Below are positions 9,100 to 19,990 of a stretch of 26,249 bases of DNA, piece after piece. Within the stretch, counting starts at the first letter, position 1. Every line of letters starts with the position of its first letter. Position numbers and translations under genes: made by a program. The stretch is from Anthoceros angustus (Eukaryota; Streptophyta; Anthocerotopsida; Anthocerotales; Anthocerotaceae). The notes under the pieces are model-generated. The model had not been told where the DNA came from, did no database searches, and worked only from the letters and a program-made list of their open reading frames with translations. The stretch is taken from contig VJWM01000379.1 in the NCBI GenBank assembly GCA_010909165.1, positions 1-26,249 of the forward strand, given 5' to 3'.

Positions 9100-10950
9100 T
9101 GGGTTATTTGGATGGGGAGTATGTTAGTGCTGGGGCGTTGTTAGTGGTCTGGGGTGTTGGGACGGGGACTCTTCATTCACGCTGGGGGGCCGGGCGTGGA
9201 GGTCCATGGCAAACCAAACTGTTGGAGGAGGCGTGCGGGGATGGGGAAGTGTCTACTGGCCTCAAGATGTTGAATGTGAGGAGGATGTGGTATTCGTCAC
9301 GTTTGTGCTTGATGAGGATGCATGGTTAAGGGGCACGGCGGTTGTGCATGTTGTGATTCCGCTCCGGTTGGAATGTCAAGCTTGTATCCTTTGGATCTTT
9401 CAAAGCACATCCGACTTGGGAGTTGGGGGTATCTGGGGTAGGAATGCTAATGAAGGCACGTTAGAATTTCTGAGGCACAGTCGGTGCTGCAGGATCAGGC
9501 GGGCTTGAGGCCGTGGTGGGTGTCGTGGCGCGCAGCATGTGCTATGTGCAAATTCAAGTTGGAGCATGACATTCAAGGTTACTAGCTTCGGAGGCTTCAA
9601 GGTGCAAAAGGAGTTCTGGACAAAATTCAAACATTGGTGCATCGCTAAGAGACAATGTTTATGACTCGGGAGGCTGGGTGACTGGGCAACCCACCAGCAA
9701 GAGGTTGGTTGTCCACATGTTGAAGGTTCAATAACAAATAGGTTTGAAAACCTCAAAGAGGACGCCAGGCGGGTAAGCGGACCACCCCGGTGGTTTCAAG
9801 TTCATGTGTTGTCCTTGAAGACCGCAACATGGCGAGAAGTTGTAGTGGGCTATAGCATGAAGGCGTTAAGAACTTTGTGGATGTGTTTACATTGCTTCCT
9901 GCTTCGTTGATCGGCTTGATTGTTGTGAAATTCTTTATCTCCGTAAATGGCCCTAGTTTTCCCATTTTCAATCATTGCAAACAAAGGACTCCATGCACTC
10001 TTGTCATGTCGGACTCTTGGTCACGTTGGCCTCAAATCTTTGGTCCCCTATGCCGGGTTCGACAAGGCTGAAAGGATCGGTCGAATTTTCAAAATCTATC
10101 GCTGATTGGCCATCCAGGCCTTGCTTTCCTTACACTTGGGCATGTTTGAAAGTAATCATGTCACCCACCTTTCGGTGGCCTTATGCACGAGTGGCCTCCG
10201 GCATTGGCAATTTAAAGCCGGCAAGCACTTCGTGACCACGCAAGCTAGCCCGCCTTTGTCCTTTGTGGAGATCAGCGGACTTTCGCTCTTGTATGCAATG
10301 GAAGCCACTTGGGAGGTGGTTGGTGTGGGGAGGGACATGGAATCTTCAAGCGGATTAGGCAAGCTGGCCCCAGGCACCCTCTTCGCGGAGGTGAGTATCA
10401 CCATTTGTCAATGACGAGAAAGTCACTAGTCACCTTGGCACTACTTGCATCGAATGGAACGGGCCAAGGCACGCCGCCATCGGAAGAAGGTCCGAGATCG
10501 GTGTGGCCCCATATGCCAAGCCTTCCCCGCCGCGCCGCACGCACATCATGGAGGTGGTCGGGTTGGCCGGCGAAGGCACCGATCTGCTTCGGCGGGGACT
10601 CAAGCGAGGAGGACACTGGCGATGTGATAGATTGAGGGCGCCACCCGAGGTCGGGCAACAAGTTCCTTCCGTCCTGGCTGGCTCTGCACATCCACGACAC
10701 TAGATAGGTTGTGTGACAATGGGTGGATGGCGGAGCAGATCCCTTGATGCTTGTTTTGTGGCATTGTACATTACAACAGCTTTGGGCCACGAGGGGTGGC
10801 AATGTGAAATCGGTGGTGTGGCATATTTTGGATCTTTGGTTTCATGTTAAAGCTGGTTCTGCAGTAGCCCAGTCTTTGTTGTGTGTTCTGTCCCACAAAA
10901 TGTCTACATGGCGTGTGTCATTAAACTAATCGTGTCATTGGAATTGCATA
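9100..10950 (+). other. Unassigned, weakly coding-looking sequence
   Basis: Several open frames of 70-110 codons occur on the plus strand in shifting frames. The best are 9206-9508 (containing WPQDVECEEDVVFVTFVLDE), 9877-10071 (FTLLPASLIGLIVVKFF, hydrophobic) and 10106-10414 (LHLGMFESNHVTHLSVALC). They may be pieces of one decayed gene, since each frame picks up near where another ends. I recognise no family and no catalytic motif. It could be another mobile-element gene or chance. Confidence 0.3.
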
Positions 10951-11384
10951 TGTGTACGAGCTCGAGCTGGATCGGGGCTCACGAATTGTTTTGTAGACCA
11001 TCCGAGGCCCTCTTTTCTCGCGCAATCGGGTTTGCTCGTAATTGAGCAATTACAACCGGTAGCCTCCTCCCAACGTTGCTAAGAACTACAAACGGAGAAT
11101 TGCTTCACAGACCCACAAAAACCAGTGCATTCTCCCACAAGTAACATGATTGTCAAAAGTGCAAGGATTCACATCTATGCCAATTATGGATGCTTGCACA
11201 TTAATCCCATCCAGACATCCACACGTCTAGCCTTGACAAAAAGTGACCACCAGGACTAAGAACAAAGCAAGCCCATGTATATTTTGCAGCAGACCCCTCC
11301 CTTTACGCTATGTCGCCACAACTTGATCCAACCATGTTCTATATCCAGAGAGCCTAAAAGCTGCAGTGTTCTTGTTCTTCTCAT
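10951..11384. other. Intergenic sequence, nothing recognised
   Basis: Mixed composition with no long frame, repeat or hairpin that I could support. The boundary to the tandem unit near 11385 is blurred, because similarity to the matching part of the second unit fades gradually. Confidence 0.4.
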
Positions 11385-12986
11385 TGGCCACAGGAATAGC
11401 TACCATTGGAAACTTGTAGTCGGGGATCGACTTCAAGCATTATTGGGTCACGTGGCCACGAATCCGATGGTGGTAGGCACTTTTGTCGATGGGCACGCTC
11501 ATAGTAGTAACCTTTCACAACCTTTTCACTGCGCAAAATCTCACCACCCCTGGATCTTGATTGCATGATGTGACCATGGGCTCACGTACAGCAATACATA
11601 CCAGAACTTTCTCTTTATTACCGAGGCCTCGAGCGCACCATGAAGTTATCTCCACACGAGGGCGCACCAAATTCCAAACCGGTTGTTCCACCATGGCACT
11701 TTGTGAAGCTTTCTTGGGGCAGTCTCCGGACTTGAGGCACCCTTAGTTTCAAGTTCACAGGTGCTCCGGCTTGCCTTTTCTACGCAAAGGCGTCACGGAT
11801 ACCTCCACCACTTGAGTGCTGTGGACTCTGGACTTCCCCAGGGGCTAGAAATAGGCGGGTTTTGTTTTTGTAGGAGAAGGATAAAATGAGGCGAAAAGGA
11901 AATAAGCATGGATAGCACTCGGACTCGGTATACTCGGACTCGGAGTGAGGCGTGCCGGACCTACTATGGTAGGCGCCCAGTAGCAGGATAAGTCCGGACC
12001 CACTCCGAGACCGAGGCGGGATAAATCGCCGAAAGTAACTTAGGAGTTGAGCCGTGGGGCGGACGGGCGGCCACGTGGGCGACCACGAGTGGAGGGCGGG
12101 CATGCGGTGGCAGGCCTTGCGAGGCCGTTATAGCGGTATTCACGCGGCTGCGGCGTAAAACAGTGCAGCGGCGGCGTAAGGCGAGTAAGCGGGCGTAAGG
12201 TCGAGAATAAGCCATGCGGACCTCAGGCGATTCTGGACGGGGCGCCCTCCCGCCCGGTTACTCCGAAGGCGCGGCGAAGGAAGGTCATTCATTGCGCGAC
12301 CTCGAGACAATTCTCGCGATCTCTTGCGCTCCATGATCCGGCTCTCTGGCGGTATCTCGTTGGGACACTCAGCGTCTTGGCGGCTCACCGTTGAGGTTGG
12401 GCGTGACAGCGGCGCAGCGTGCGGTGTCTCGACAAGCGGCTCGGCAACCAAGGAGGAGAGGCGATGGCACCCAAAAAGCTGCGGAAGTTTGGGAGCCATG
12501 GAACCTTGGGCGCAACATTGTGACTCGGCCGGACTTTGGGCCACAGCTCCGAGGCGGAGAATTAGTGCGGGGAGTGGCATTTGGATGTGTTCGGATGGCG
12601 GACATTCGATAGTGTCACTCTGGTCAGGGAGTTCGCCGGAAAATCTTTGGCGGCGGTCAATAAGGAGGTGCGGTCCAAGAACCTCGGGAGGACCAAGCGA
12701 TGGACCTTGGAGGTCTGACCTAACCGCCCAAGGAGGAGAAGAAGAGTGGTGCGGGCCCCTCAAGGCGAAGGGAAGATAGGGCCGACCCACGGAGCGATCT
12801 TTGAGGCACAGGGCAGCGGACCACCAGCGGTTGGGCGATATCCAGGACTGTTGGGCCGGTCGAGTAAGGCGGTGGCCGGATCATTGTCCAGGAACCTACT
12901 CACCAAGGTGGATCACCTTGGTGATAATCTGTAGTATTCTGCATGCGGCGGCCAGGAAGAAGGCGGCGGGGAAGGATTATCTTCGC
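11385..12986 (+). repeat. Tandem unit 1 of about 1.55 kb
   Basis: Matches the following unit in the same order. Anchors: cttcaagcattattgggtca at 11431 (second copy 12987); ccatggcactttgtgaagct (near 11691 and 13252); aaataagcatggatagcact (near 11901 and 13480); ggataagtccggacccac (near 11985 and 13566); tatagcggtattcacgc (near 12129 and 13695); the gtttgggagccatggaacct block (near 12486 and 14000); aataaggaggtgcggtccaa (near 12659 and 14171); and the hairpin at 12900-12924. Substitutions and small indels are frequent, so the duplication is old. An open frame in the last 500 bases is coding-looking in both copies. Confidence 0.85.
12900..12924. repeat. Perfect hairpin, 11-bp stem
   Basis: tcaccaaggtg, a 3-base spacer gat, then cacctggt-type complement caccttggtga form a perfect 11-bp inverted repeat. 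The same 25 bases recur at 14401-14425 in the second unit. In one frame it encodes LTKVDHLGDN, so it may be either a structural element or coding sequence. Confidence 0.9.
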
Positions 12987-14490
12987 CTTCAAGCATTATT
13001 GGGTCACCACGTGGCTCGAATCCGAGTCGGTAGGCACTTTGTGAGGGCACCGCTCATAGTAGTAACCTTTCACAACCTTTTCACCCGCAAAATCTCACCA
13101 CCCCACTGGATCTTCGCTTTACCTAATGTGACCATGGGCTCGTGCAATAATACATACCATAACTTTCTCTTTATTACCGTGCCTCGAACGCACCATGAAG
13201 TTATCCCCGCACAGTGACGCCGCACCAAATTCCAAACCGCCGGTTGTTCCACCATGGCACTTTGTGAAGCTTTCTTGGGACGCCCTGGTCTCCCGGACTT
13301 GGAGGCACCCTTCCGTTTCAAAGTTCCTGGAGTCTGCTCCGGCTTGCCTTTTCACGAAAGTCACGTCCACGGATACCCACCACTTGTGCATGTGGACTAC
13401 GGACTTCCTTGGGGGTAGGAAATAGGTAGGGTTTGTTTTTTTTGTAGGAGCGAAGGATAAAATGAGGCGGAAAAGGGGAAATAAGCATGGATAGCACTCC
13501 TGGCACTGAGTATACTCCGGACCGGAGTGAGGAACGCACTGACCTACTATGGCGCGCGTGGTAACGGATAAGTCCGGACCCACCTGTGACCAAAAGTACG
13601 CCAGGAAAGTAACTTAGAGTTGAGCCGAGGACGGACCAGCGACGCCACGGGCGACCCCGAGTGGAGGACGGCATGCACCAGACCGAACCTGCCGTATAGC
13701 GGTATTCACGCCACGCGGCGAAGGCCGAGTACGCGCCAAGGCCGAGTAAGCGGAGGCGAAGGTCGCAGCCATGCGCACTGCGCTACGGATGGAAGAGGCG
13801 CCCGCCCGCCGTTACTCCCGCGGCGCCAAGGGGAAGGTCTCGCGCAGCCCGAGACACTCGCGATCTCGCGCCCGCCGCTGCATCTCGTGGACGCCAGACG
13901 CTCGCCGCTCACCGCTGAGGTTGGCGCGCAAGAAGAACGCGCCGGGCCTCAAGCTACAAAGAACCAAGGGAGGAGAAGGCGATGGCACCCAAAAGCCGGA
14001 AGTTTGGGAGCCATGGAACCTTGTGGAGCGCAACATTGTGACCCGCGCTATCCGGACTTTGGGCCCCGGCCGAGGAAGGTGAGAATTGGGAGTGAGCATT
14101 TGGATGTGTTCCATGGTCCGGACGCTCGACAGGTCACCGTCCGGAGTTCGCCCGGAAGATGTCGGCGGTCAATAAGGAGGTGCGGTCCAAGAACCTCCGG
14201 GAGGACCCAAGGCGATGGACCTTGAGGTCCCGAGGCGGCCTACAACCGCCCAAGGAGGAAGAAGGGGAGGGTGCCGAGCCCTCAAGGCGGCGGGAAGATA
14301 GGGCCGCCACAGCGGCGTCGAGGCTCGACGCAGGACCACCAACGGTTATCGATATCCGACCGCTGATACGAGGGCGAGCCCGGATCATTGTCCATCGAAC
14401 TCACCAAGGTGGATCACCTTGGTGATAACTGCTGGTATTCTCGCGCGCAGCTGGGGAAGAGGGCGACCGGGAAGGATTATCTTCGCCTGA
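12987..14490 (+). repeat. Tandem unit 2 of about 1.5 kb
   Basis: Second copy of the unit starting at 11385, with a period of 1556 bases at its left edge and 1501 at the hairpin, the difference being indels. Within it, from about 14159, an open frame begins MSAVNKEVRSKNLREDPRRW; the same AVNKEVRSKNL is present in unit 1 near 12655 in a broken frame. Conservation of this stretch in both copies hints that it was once protein-coding. The protein is basic and not recognised. Confidence 0.85.
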
Positions 14491-14993
14491 GGCCCGCAAG
14501 CTCAGACCGAAGCCTCGCCATCTGGGCCGCCCCATACCGATCCATGTATGGGGGCATTTCGAGCTCCTCAAGGAAGGAGAGCTTGAGCGAGCGCCCGGAA
14601 AGGACTGAGGCCCCCGGTGGAGCGGCAAGGGCGCCGAGGGAGGAGGCCGATCGTCAAGGCCAAACGGACCCGGAGGAGGACGATCGAGGATTCCGACTCC
14701 ATACGTCTGAACGGACCCCCTCACCACCTGTGGAAGTATGGGAAGAAATTCGCCTCCTCCGTGCCCCAACCGAGCCCCCAGCAGAAGCTGCCCCGACCCC
14801 AGCAGCCCCGCCACCGCCCACAACCACCCGAGGAGCTCACGACTGTGAGGGAGCCAAGAGACGCAAGACCACGCCAACGCTGCACCTGACGGTGCCAAGA
14901 CTTACCCCCGCCTACCTGAGTGGCAAGAAGCGGAGGAAGCGAAGGAGGGCGAAAGGGACGCCTGTGGAGCAGGAGGACACGGCAACAGACTGA
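14388..14993 (+). CDS. Hypothetical basic, Pro-rich protein, gag-like
   Basis: An open frame of 201 codons starts at the right edge of tandem unit 2, just before the hairpin (SIELTKVDHLGDN). Residues 50-100 are acidic and basic mixed; residues 100-145 are Pro-rich (PSPPVEVWEEI, then PTPAAPPPPTTT); the C-terminus is very basic (GKKRRKRRRAKGT). No zinc knuckle and no catalytic motif are seen. The layout, a charged protein between a repeat unit and a later LTR-like block, suits a gag-like protein of a non-autonomous LTR retrotransposon. The start is uncertain, as the first Met lies in repeat sequence. It could also be a chance frame in purine-rich DNA: the opposite strand is open too. Confidence 0.4.
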   Translation: MSIELTKVDHLGDNCWYSRAQLGKRATGKDYLRLRPASSDRSLAIWAAPYRSMYGGISSSSRKESLSERPERTEAPGGAARAPREEADRQGQTDPEEDDRGFRLHTSERTPSPPVEVWEEIRLLRAPTEPPAEAAPTPAAPPPPTTTRGAHDCEGAKRRKTTPTLHLTVPRLTPAYLSGKKRRKRRRAKGTPVEQEDTATD

Positions 14994-16620
14994 GCCGGGT
15001 CCTGCCGGCGGGGCAAAAGGCTTGCTCCCGGATTCTCACCTCCTCCGAGCCCTGTGGAGAAAAGGGCGGAGAAGGAGCTCGCCAAAAGGGCCAAGGAGGG
15101 TGAAGCTCGAGCCAAAGACTCGTGACCTAAGGGTCCCGATTAGGTCCGAGAACCCACCGACTTACTCCGGACAATGGTATGGAGGTCCTTGGCGATCGGA
15201 ATGCCGGCCCCACGACTTTGTGGGAGCCTCACAGCCGCCGTGGAAGAAACACGGTCCTGCTACCGCCATGGAGATGCTTTGGGGTCTCGGATGGCCGAGA
15301 AGACCTGTGGAGGTAGAAGCCACCCGAGGCGCATGGTACTCCTCCGTGAGCAGCTGAGGGGCCCAGGAGGCAGAAGGAAGGCAAGCTCGGCCGATTGAGG
15401 AGGGAAACGCCGAGGCCGAGAGGGAGGTCCGTCCATCCGCAAGGACCGACCAAATTCCTTCACCGGAGGAGCACAAGCAGGGGAGGCCCAAGCGGGAGGA
15501 CCTCGCAGCAGAGGGGCGAGCGCAGCAGAAGCGGAGGCGCCCGCAAGCGCGTAAGCGGACCCGCGGAGGCAGCCCGACCGACCAGAGCCAAGCCGAGAGG
15601 CTCGTGAAGGTGGCCAAGGAGGCGAGGCCACGGCGGCCGATCGCGATCACTATCGGCGTGATCGGAACCGTGGAGGGAGGCGGCCGAGAGCCACGCCAAT
15701 CAAGGCCGAGGTGGCATGGAGCAAGCACGACGAGCTGCAGAAACCTGAGGCCAAGACCGGAAATCGGGACCCTGTGGCGCACTGCAGGAGGTAGAAGGGA
15801 GGCGGAGCCGGAGGACAAGAAGGACACCTTGGAGTTACAACCCAAGACGCTGGAGCAAGGGTTCTCAATGAGAATCCAAGACTTCGAGCGGAGATAGAGC
15901 GCCCACCGCCTCAAGATGGAGCAGAGGTGGAGCAAGCGGGACCAGCCAGCCAAGAAGTTCGCGACAAGGAGATGGAGGATCTCCTGACTCGCCCGGAGGT
16001 GGAGCAAAGGCAGTGAGATGGAGGACCGCAAGGAGACTTTGAGTCAGCCCAAACTATCATTGAGAGGAATGGTAGTCTAGGATATGGTCGCGAACGCGAA
16101 TAGAGCGGCCCGCCTGGCGGACGAGCCGGCGATGGAACAGGAGCAGTGACGCCGAGATGGAGAAGGGCTCGGGCGAAGCCCGCAGCCGCAGTTCACCGTC
16201 TGAGCGGGAGATGGCGGAGTTAATGCAATGGACAAAGAGGCGAGGGCGGAAGGTATCAAGAAGCCGCCGGTCCACCGAGGAAGTTTGAAGGAACGCCATG
16301 CTATGGCGGCAAGTCAGAACCAAGGAGGAGTTGGAGCAGTGGAGCAACAATGACTCATGGAGGAGGTGACCGAGGCACTGGCACTGCGAGAAGGCCCCTA
16401 TCAAACCCAAGGGAGGTGGAGCAACAAGGTGCTCACCTCCCGAGCACCTATGGCTAAGGGAGTATCGGTGCTCACACGTGGAAGAGGCAATCCAACAAGT
16501 GGATTCGGACTTTGCCTATTACCACCGAGCTCGGCAGAGGCCTCTCACGAAATAGACGGACCCCGGAAGGCCCTGAGGGGAAGAAGGGCATGGGACAAGA
16601 CAGGACCCTAGGGGCCCTGC
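14994..16620 (+). pseudogene. Purine-rich gag-like coding remnant
   Basis: The plus strand stays purine-rich (gagg, gagc, aagg words), with short frames rich in Glu, Arg, Lys, Gln and Ala, for example TLELQPKTLEQGF (15822-15860), RAARLADEPAMEQEQ (near 16105-16145) and MEEVTEALALRE (from 16357). This looks like a decayed coiled-coil domain following the Pro-rich protein at 14388-14993. Frames change every 100-200 bases, so nothing intact remains. The opposite strand carries long frames only because it is the complement of stop-poor purine-rich sequence. Confidence 0.35.
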
Positions 16621-16964
16621 TTGGAGACGACGGCAGCGGGGAGAAGAGCCCAAGAGGAGCGGGGACGCAACGGACCCTGGTAAGTTCACCACCACCCGCC
16701 CGAGAAGGGGGTGACCCGGGGGGAGGGGAGCCAACCCAACCAAGACAAGGGTCTGGGTAAGGAGGAGGACCTAGCAAGACGAGGTCCACTGAAAGGGGTC
16801 CGAGCGGGACCTGAATAAGTTCGACCGAGGTCCGAACCCCGAGACGAGGCCGGACCCGCCGGACTGAAATAAGCCGGACTGGAGTTCGTGCCCGAGTCGA
16901 GACCGACCTCGAGGTCGACTCGGCAAGAAGGAGGAGCCCCTTCGACTTACGCTAGGGGAGCAGA

Positions 16965-17407
16965 TAGTGGCCCCACCGAGGGGACCCATGGGAGGCTGGG
17001 GAGGATGACGTGGTAACGGGCGGTCGCCGACCGCCGAGCCCAACCCGACTGTGATTCCGGGAGAGGAGGGGTCTACCGGATCATCCGATTGCGCCAACCG
17101 CCGTGACGGGAGATTGGACCACCAATCCCAAGGCGAACCCGGACCTTCCCCCACCGCCCCGAAGGAGATAGGGGAGGAATAGGATGGTAGGCCGATTAGG
17201 TATACCGAAATGCCATCCCGTAATAGGGGTAATAAAGACGCCGACCGGCGTAGTATAAGAGGGTCAGCCTCAATAAATCATCTTTCTTGGTGTTGATGCC
17301 TTGCACCTTGTGTGTCTTCTAACGTGAGTCCCGAGTCACCGAAAGGTGCACAGCCCGGAGGGATTGACTGTGGTCCCGTGACGGACCTAACGTGTTGTGG
17401 TGTGCAG
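16965..17407 (+). repeat. LTR-like block with promoter and poly(A) signals
   Basis: The purine-rich run gctaggggagcaga (about 16951-16964) could be a polypurine tract. Downstream, tataagaggg at 17254-17263 resembles a core promoter and aataaa at 17272-17277 (another at 17230-17235) a polyadenylation signal, followed by a T-rich stretch and the end ggtgtgca at 17400-17407, which has the CA ending usual for LTRs. No identical partner LTR was found upstream and no TG start is clear, so the left edge is a guess. Confidence 0.4.
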
Positions 17408-17409
17408 GG

Positions 17410-19225
17410 AAGGTGATCGGGGACCCGTGCTCGCCCAGCCGCGCGCCCACCGAACGGACCGAACGTGAGCCGGAGGGACTCGGAGGGCGGCAGCCGGACG
17501 GAGAGGCCCGTGGAACGCGAGGAGGTCCGGATCGTAACCCGCCTTTTCCTTAAGATAAGTAGTGTGAGAGGAGAGAGGACGAGGTGTGAGAGACGAACGG
17601 AACGAAACGGACGCGAACGGTCCTTAAACGCTTGGCCATACCGGCCCGTGTTTGTCGCGAGTAGTTAGACGTGAACTAAGGAGCGTTGGACCGAACGGAC
17701 GCAAAGTAAGACGAGAATCGCCTCAACGCAAACGGAGCTCCATTCCCTTGGGAACGAACTCTTCCTACAACGACACGGATTGTGCGCCTGGCCGGGCAAG
17801 AAAGTCGACGGCCGATGTCAAGTGGCGACGATCCTTATGAATGAACACTTCGCACATAGGTGGCCGCACCGCAGAGAATCCCATTGGAACACCAAGACAA
17901 GTGGCCACATCCATCCCGCAAGCCACCGCCATAGTGGTCACGTCCTCCCCATCCTTGCCGGGCACCTCCACCTCATCTTCCAGATCCGCGTGGTCACTTC
18001 CACGACGGCACAAGTTCTACAAAGTTGCGGTTCGTGCACAAGTGTGTCATTCTTGATGAGTTTCATCATCATGCACAAGGTGGGTGTCCACCGCACGACC
18101 GAGTCTCGGTGTAGAAATCGGTATCCTCCCCAGGTATCCTCTTCCACGCTGGTATCCTTCCACCGCCGCATTGATCTTCAACACACGAGTTGTAGCTGGC
18201 CTTGTTGAGCCGAATACACATGGGTGCCCACCTTGTGGCTCACCACCAATGACCCATGCCGTTGAGTGGAATCAAAAAATGGGGCCAAGAACAGTCGCCA
18301 CGTGAGGCATCTGCATCAACCAAAGGAGCCAACCCCAAACATGACATCGCTGACCGCCACATGAGTGGGCCAAACTACACACCCTGTAGTTTGCCTCACC
18401 AGACTCAATCTGGTTTGAGACGGGGACCACCAGATCCGCGATTCCATGACATAGTTGTGCATTGGCCAACAGAAGAATCGAATCGCCGCTTTGGGATAGG
18501 TGGCCGCTGCCCACGTGGTGGTGTGATCAACGCAAGACCGCCAAGCGAGGACAAGGCAGACCTATATGTGCCTAGGGACAAGGTAATTGTTAGCACAAAG
18601 GTCTCATATAGCTTTTCCATGCAAAGCAACAACCTTAGAGCACTACTAACCGTGAGACTCATGAACCGCCTTCTTATGTGAGTCAGGGGCACTATCCTGC
18701 GACCAGCCCCCAACAATTCTTCCAAACGGTGCTCCATGATGTGGAATTCTTGCAGCCCATGATAATGCTCGTCCACTGCCTCGGTCACGCCCCTGTGCAT
18801 CCGGTTGGACTCCACTAGTGAATGGCCAACCCTTGGCCTGCAACCACCGTGGCCGGGACTTGAAGAGAACAAGTGGATTGGGGTGTCACCGACCAAAGAT
18901 GTGTTGGTAGAGGCATACATCGTGAAAACAAAGTGCCCACAAGGGAGGAAAACAAAGTCATAGCATCCGAATCCCTACATAGCACCACAAAACCAGTTTA
19001 GATGCATGGGAACAGATCTCGACACAAAACAAGGCATGCATACTGGCGAAGTACTGTACACGCAGACTTCGTGATCCGGAGGCTACATTCGCTAGTGTAA
19101 GAAGGGCTGGAATCCATTGAGGAGTCCTTTCTTTCTTGAGCGTCAAGCTATGCGCCAAAGGCATCATGTAAATCCTTAGCGATTAAGCTGCTCGTTGGAG
19201 CGTCACGCTTTTGCGTGACAAGAGC
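17410..19225. other. Unassigned sequence
   Basis: 17410-17760 is rich in cggac and acgg words. 17760-18960 has open frames on both strands; the longest, 18405-18920 on the minus strand (171 codons), overlaps other open frames and contains no recognisable motif. Short runs such as ENPIGTPRQVATSIPQ (plus) and EDEVEVPGKDGEDVTTMAV (minus) lie opposite each other, so coding strand cannot be decided. I recognise no family. It may be the inner part of another decayed element. Confidence 0.3.
19202..19219. repeat. Small perfect hairpin
   Basis: gtcacgc, loop tttt, gcgtgac forms a perfect 7-bp stem. It lies just before the polypyrimidine tract. No function can be deduced. Confidence 0.6.
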
Positions 19226-19227
19226 TT

Positions 19228-19478
19228 GTCTGACCCTCTCTTTTCTAGATTGCTCTCACACTTTCTTCCTCCTCTTCTCTTTTTGTCTTTTCTCTTGCTC
19301 CTCCCTTCTCCTCTTGCTCCCCTATCTTTTCTAGCTCTCGTCTCCGCCGCCTCCTCTCTCTCGCTCTCTCTTCTCCTCTTGTTTTCTCTGTTTTCTCTGC
19401 CTCCGCATTTTCTCTGTTTTCTCTTTCTCTCTTTTCTCCTCTCCTCTTCTTATCTACCTCTCTTTCACTCCTAGCTAA
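19228..19478. repeat. Polypyrimidine (CT-rich) tract
   Basis: About 250 bases are almost only C and T on the plus strand, with words cttct, tctct, cctct and ttttctct. The open frame through it (Leu-, Ser-, Phe-, Pro-rich) is a composition effect. Such tracts can form triplex DNA and are common near transposon ends. Confidence 0.9.
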
Positions 19479-19489
19479 CTATCGCCTGG

Positions 19490-19990
19490 GCGCCTCCCGC
19501 CTCCCAAAGAATCGCCTCATCATAGGGCGGTGCCCTCATGGTCCTAGGCCGGACATTTGGCATGACGCCCACGCTGGAATTTACTAGGGGTCTTCACTTC
19601 ACCAGCCTGTCGCATCGTCGCTGCGACCACAACGCCGCTCCCTCACCGCTCGAACGCTACCCAGCTGCTACCTCCACAAAGAAAGGCTTGGGTCCCGCCC
19701 TTGCCCTGGTCACCGCACCTCAAGACCCTACCAGACACCATGCACCCTCACACGGTCGGCACGCACGCTTGCGTAGCAAACAAGCACACACAGTCGTGAG
19801 AGCAAGGCATGACATTTTATTATGGGAGCTCCTCCCCCTCTTATAGGAGCTCCCCAAACCCTAGCATTAATTAAGTCTGGTGGGGTAGGTGGGGTTGCTT
19901 ACGGTTTTAAGTAGGTGGCCTCAAAAAGGTTCTTAACCTACCTCCTAACAATCCCACTAACCCCTATGGGTCTTAATGACCCCTTCACTC
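19490..19990 (-). repeat. Minus-strand LTR-like block
   Basis: On the minus strand, tataagaggggg (19845-19834) followed by aataaaatg (19821-19813) gives a promoter and polyadenylation pair like that in the plus-strand block at 17254-17277. An inverted repeat gggagctcc (19824-19832) and ggagctccc (19846-19854) surrounds the TATA-like sequence. The gag-like reading at 21837-21128 lies upstream on the same strand, so this would be the 3' LTR of that element. Both boundaries are approximate. Confidence 0.4.

Noticed and set aside
8832-9329. 165-codon frame rich in Val, Gly, Met, Trp and Cys
   Set aside because: It is a product of the G-rich 8-bp repeat; neighbouring frames and the opposite strand are open too.
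12140-12790. 216-codon open frame on the minus strand
   Set aside because: It lies within the tandem unit and is not kept open in the second copy. The plus-strand frame (EVRSKNL region) is the one shared by both.
15162-16031. Longest open frame in the window, 289 codons on the minus strand
   Set aside because: It is Leu-, Ser-, Arg- and Pro-rich, the complement of purine-rich plus-strand sequence that is stop-poor by composition. No motif is seen, and the plus-strand reading is the more protein-like.
18405-18920. 171-codon open frame on the minus strand
   Set aside because: It overlaps open frames on both strands, has no recognisable domain, and has no start context or partner exons to support it.
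19211-19474. Leu- and Ser-rich frame resembling a membrane protein
   Set aside because: It is a translation of the polypyrimidine tract, explained by composition.
19855-19866. aaaccctag, one plant telomere-like unit
   Set aside because: Only one copy, which is expected by chance. It is not an interstitial telomere array.
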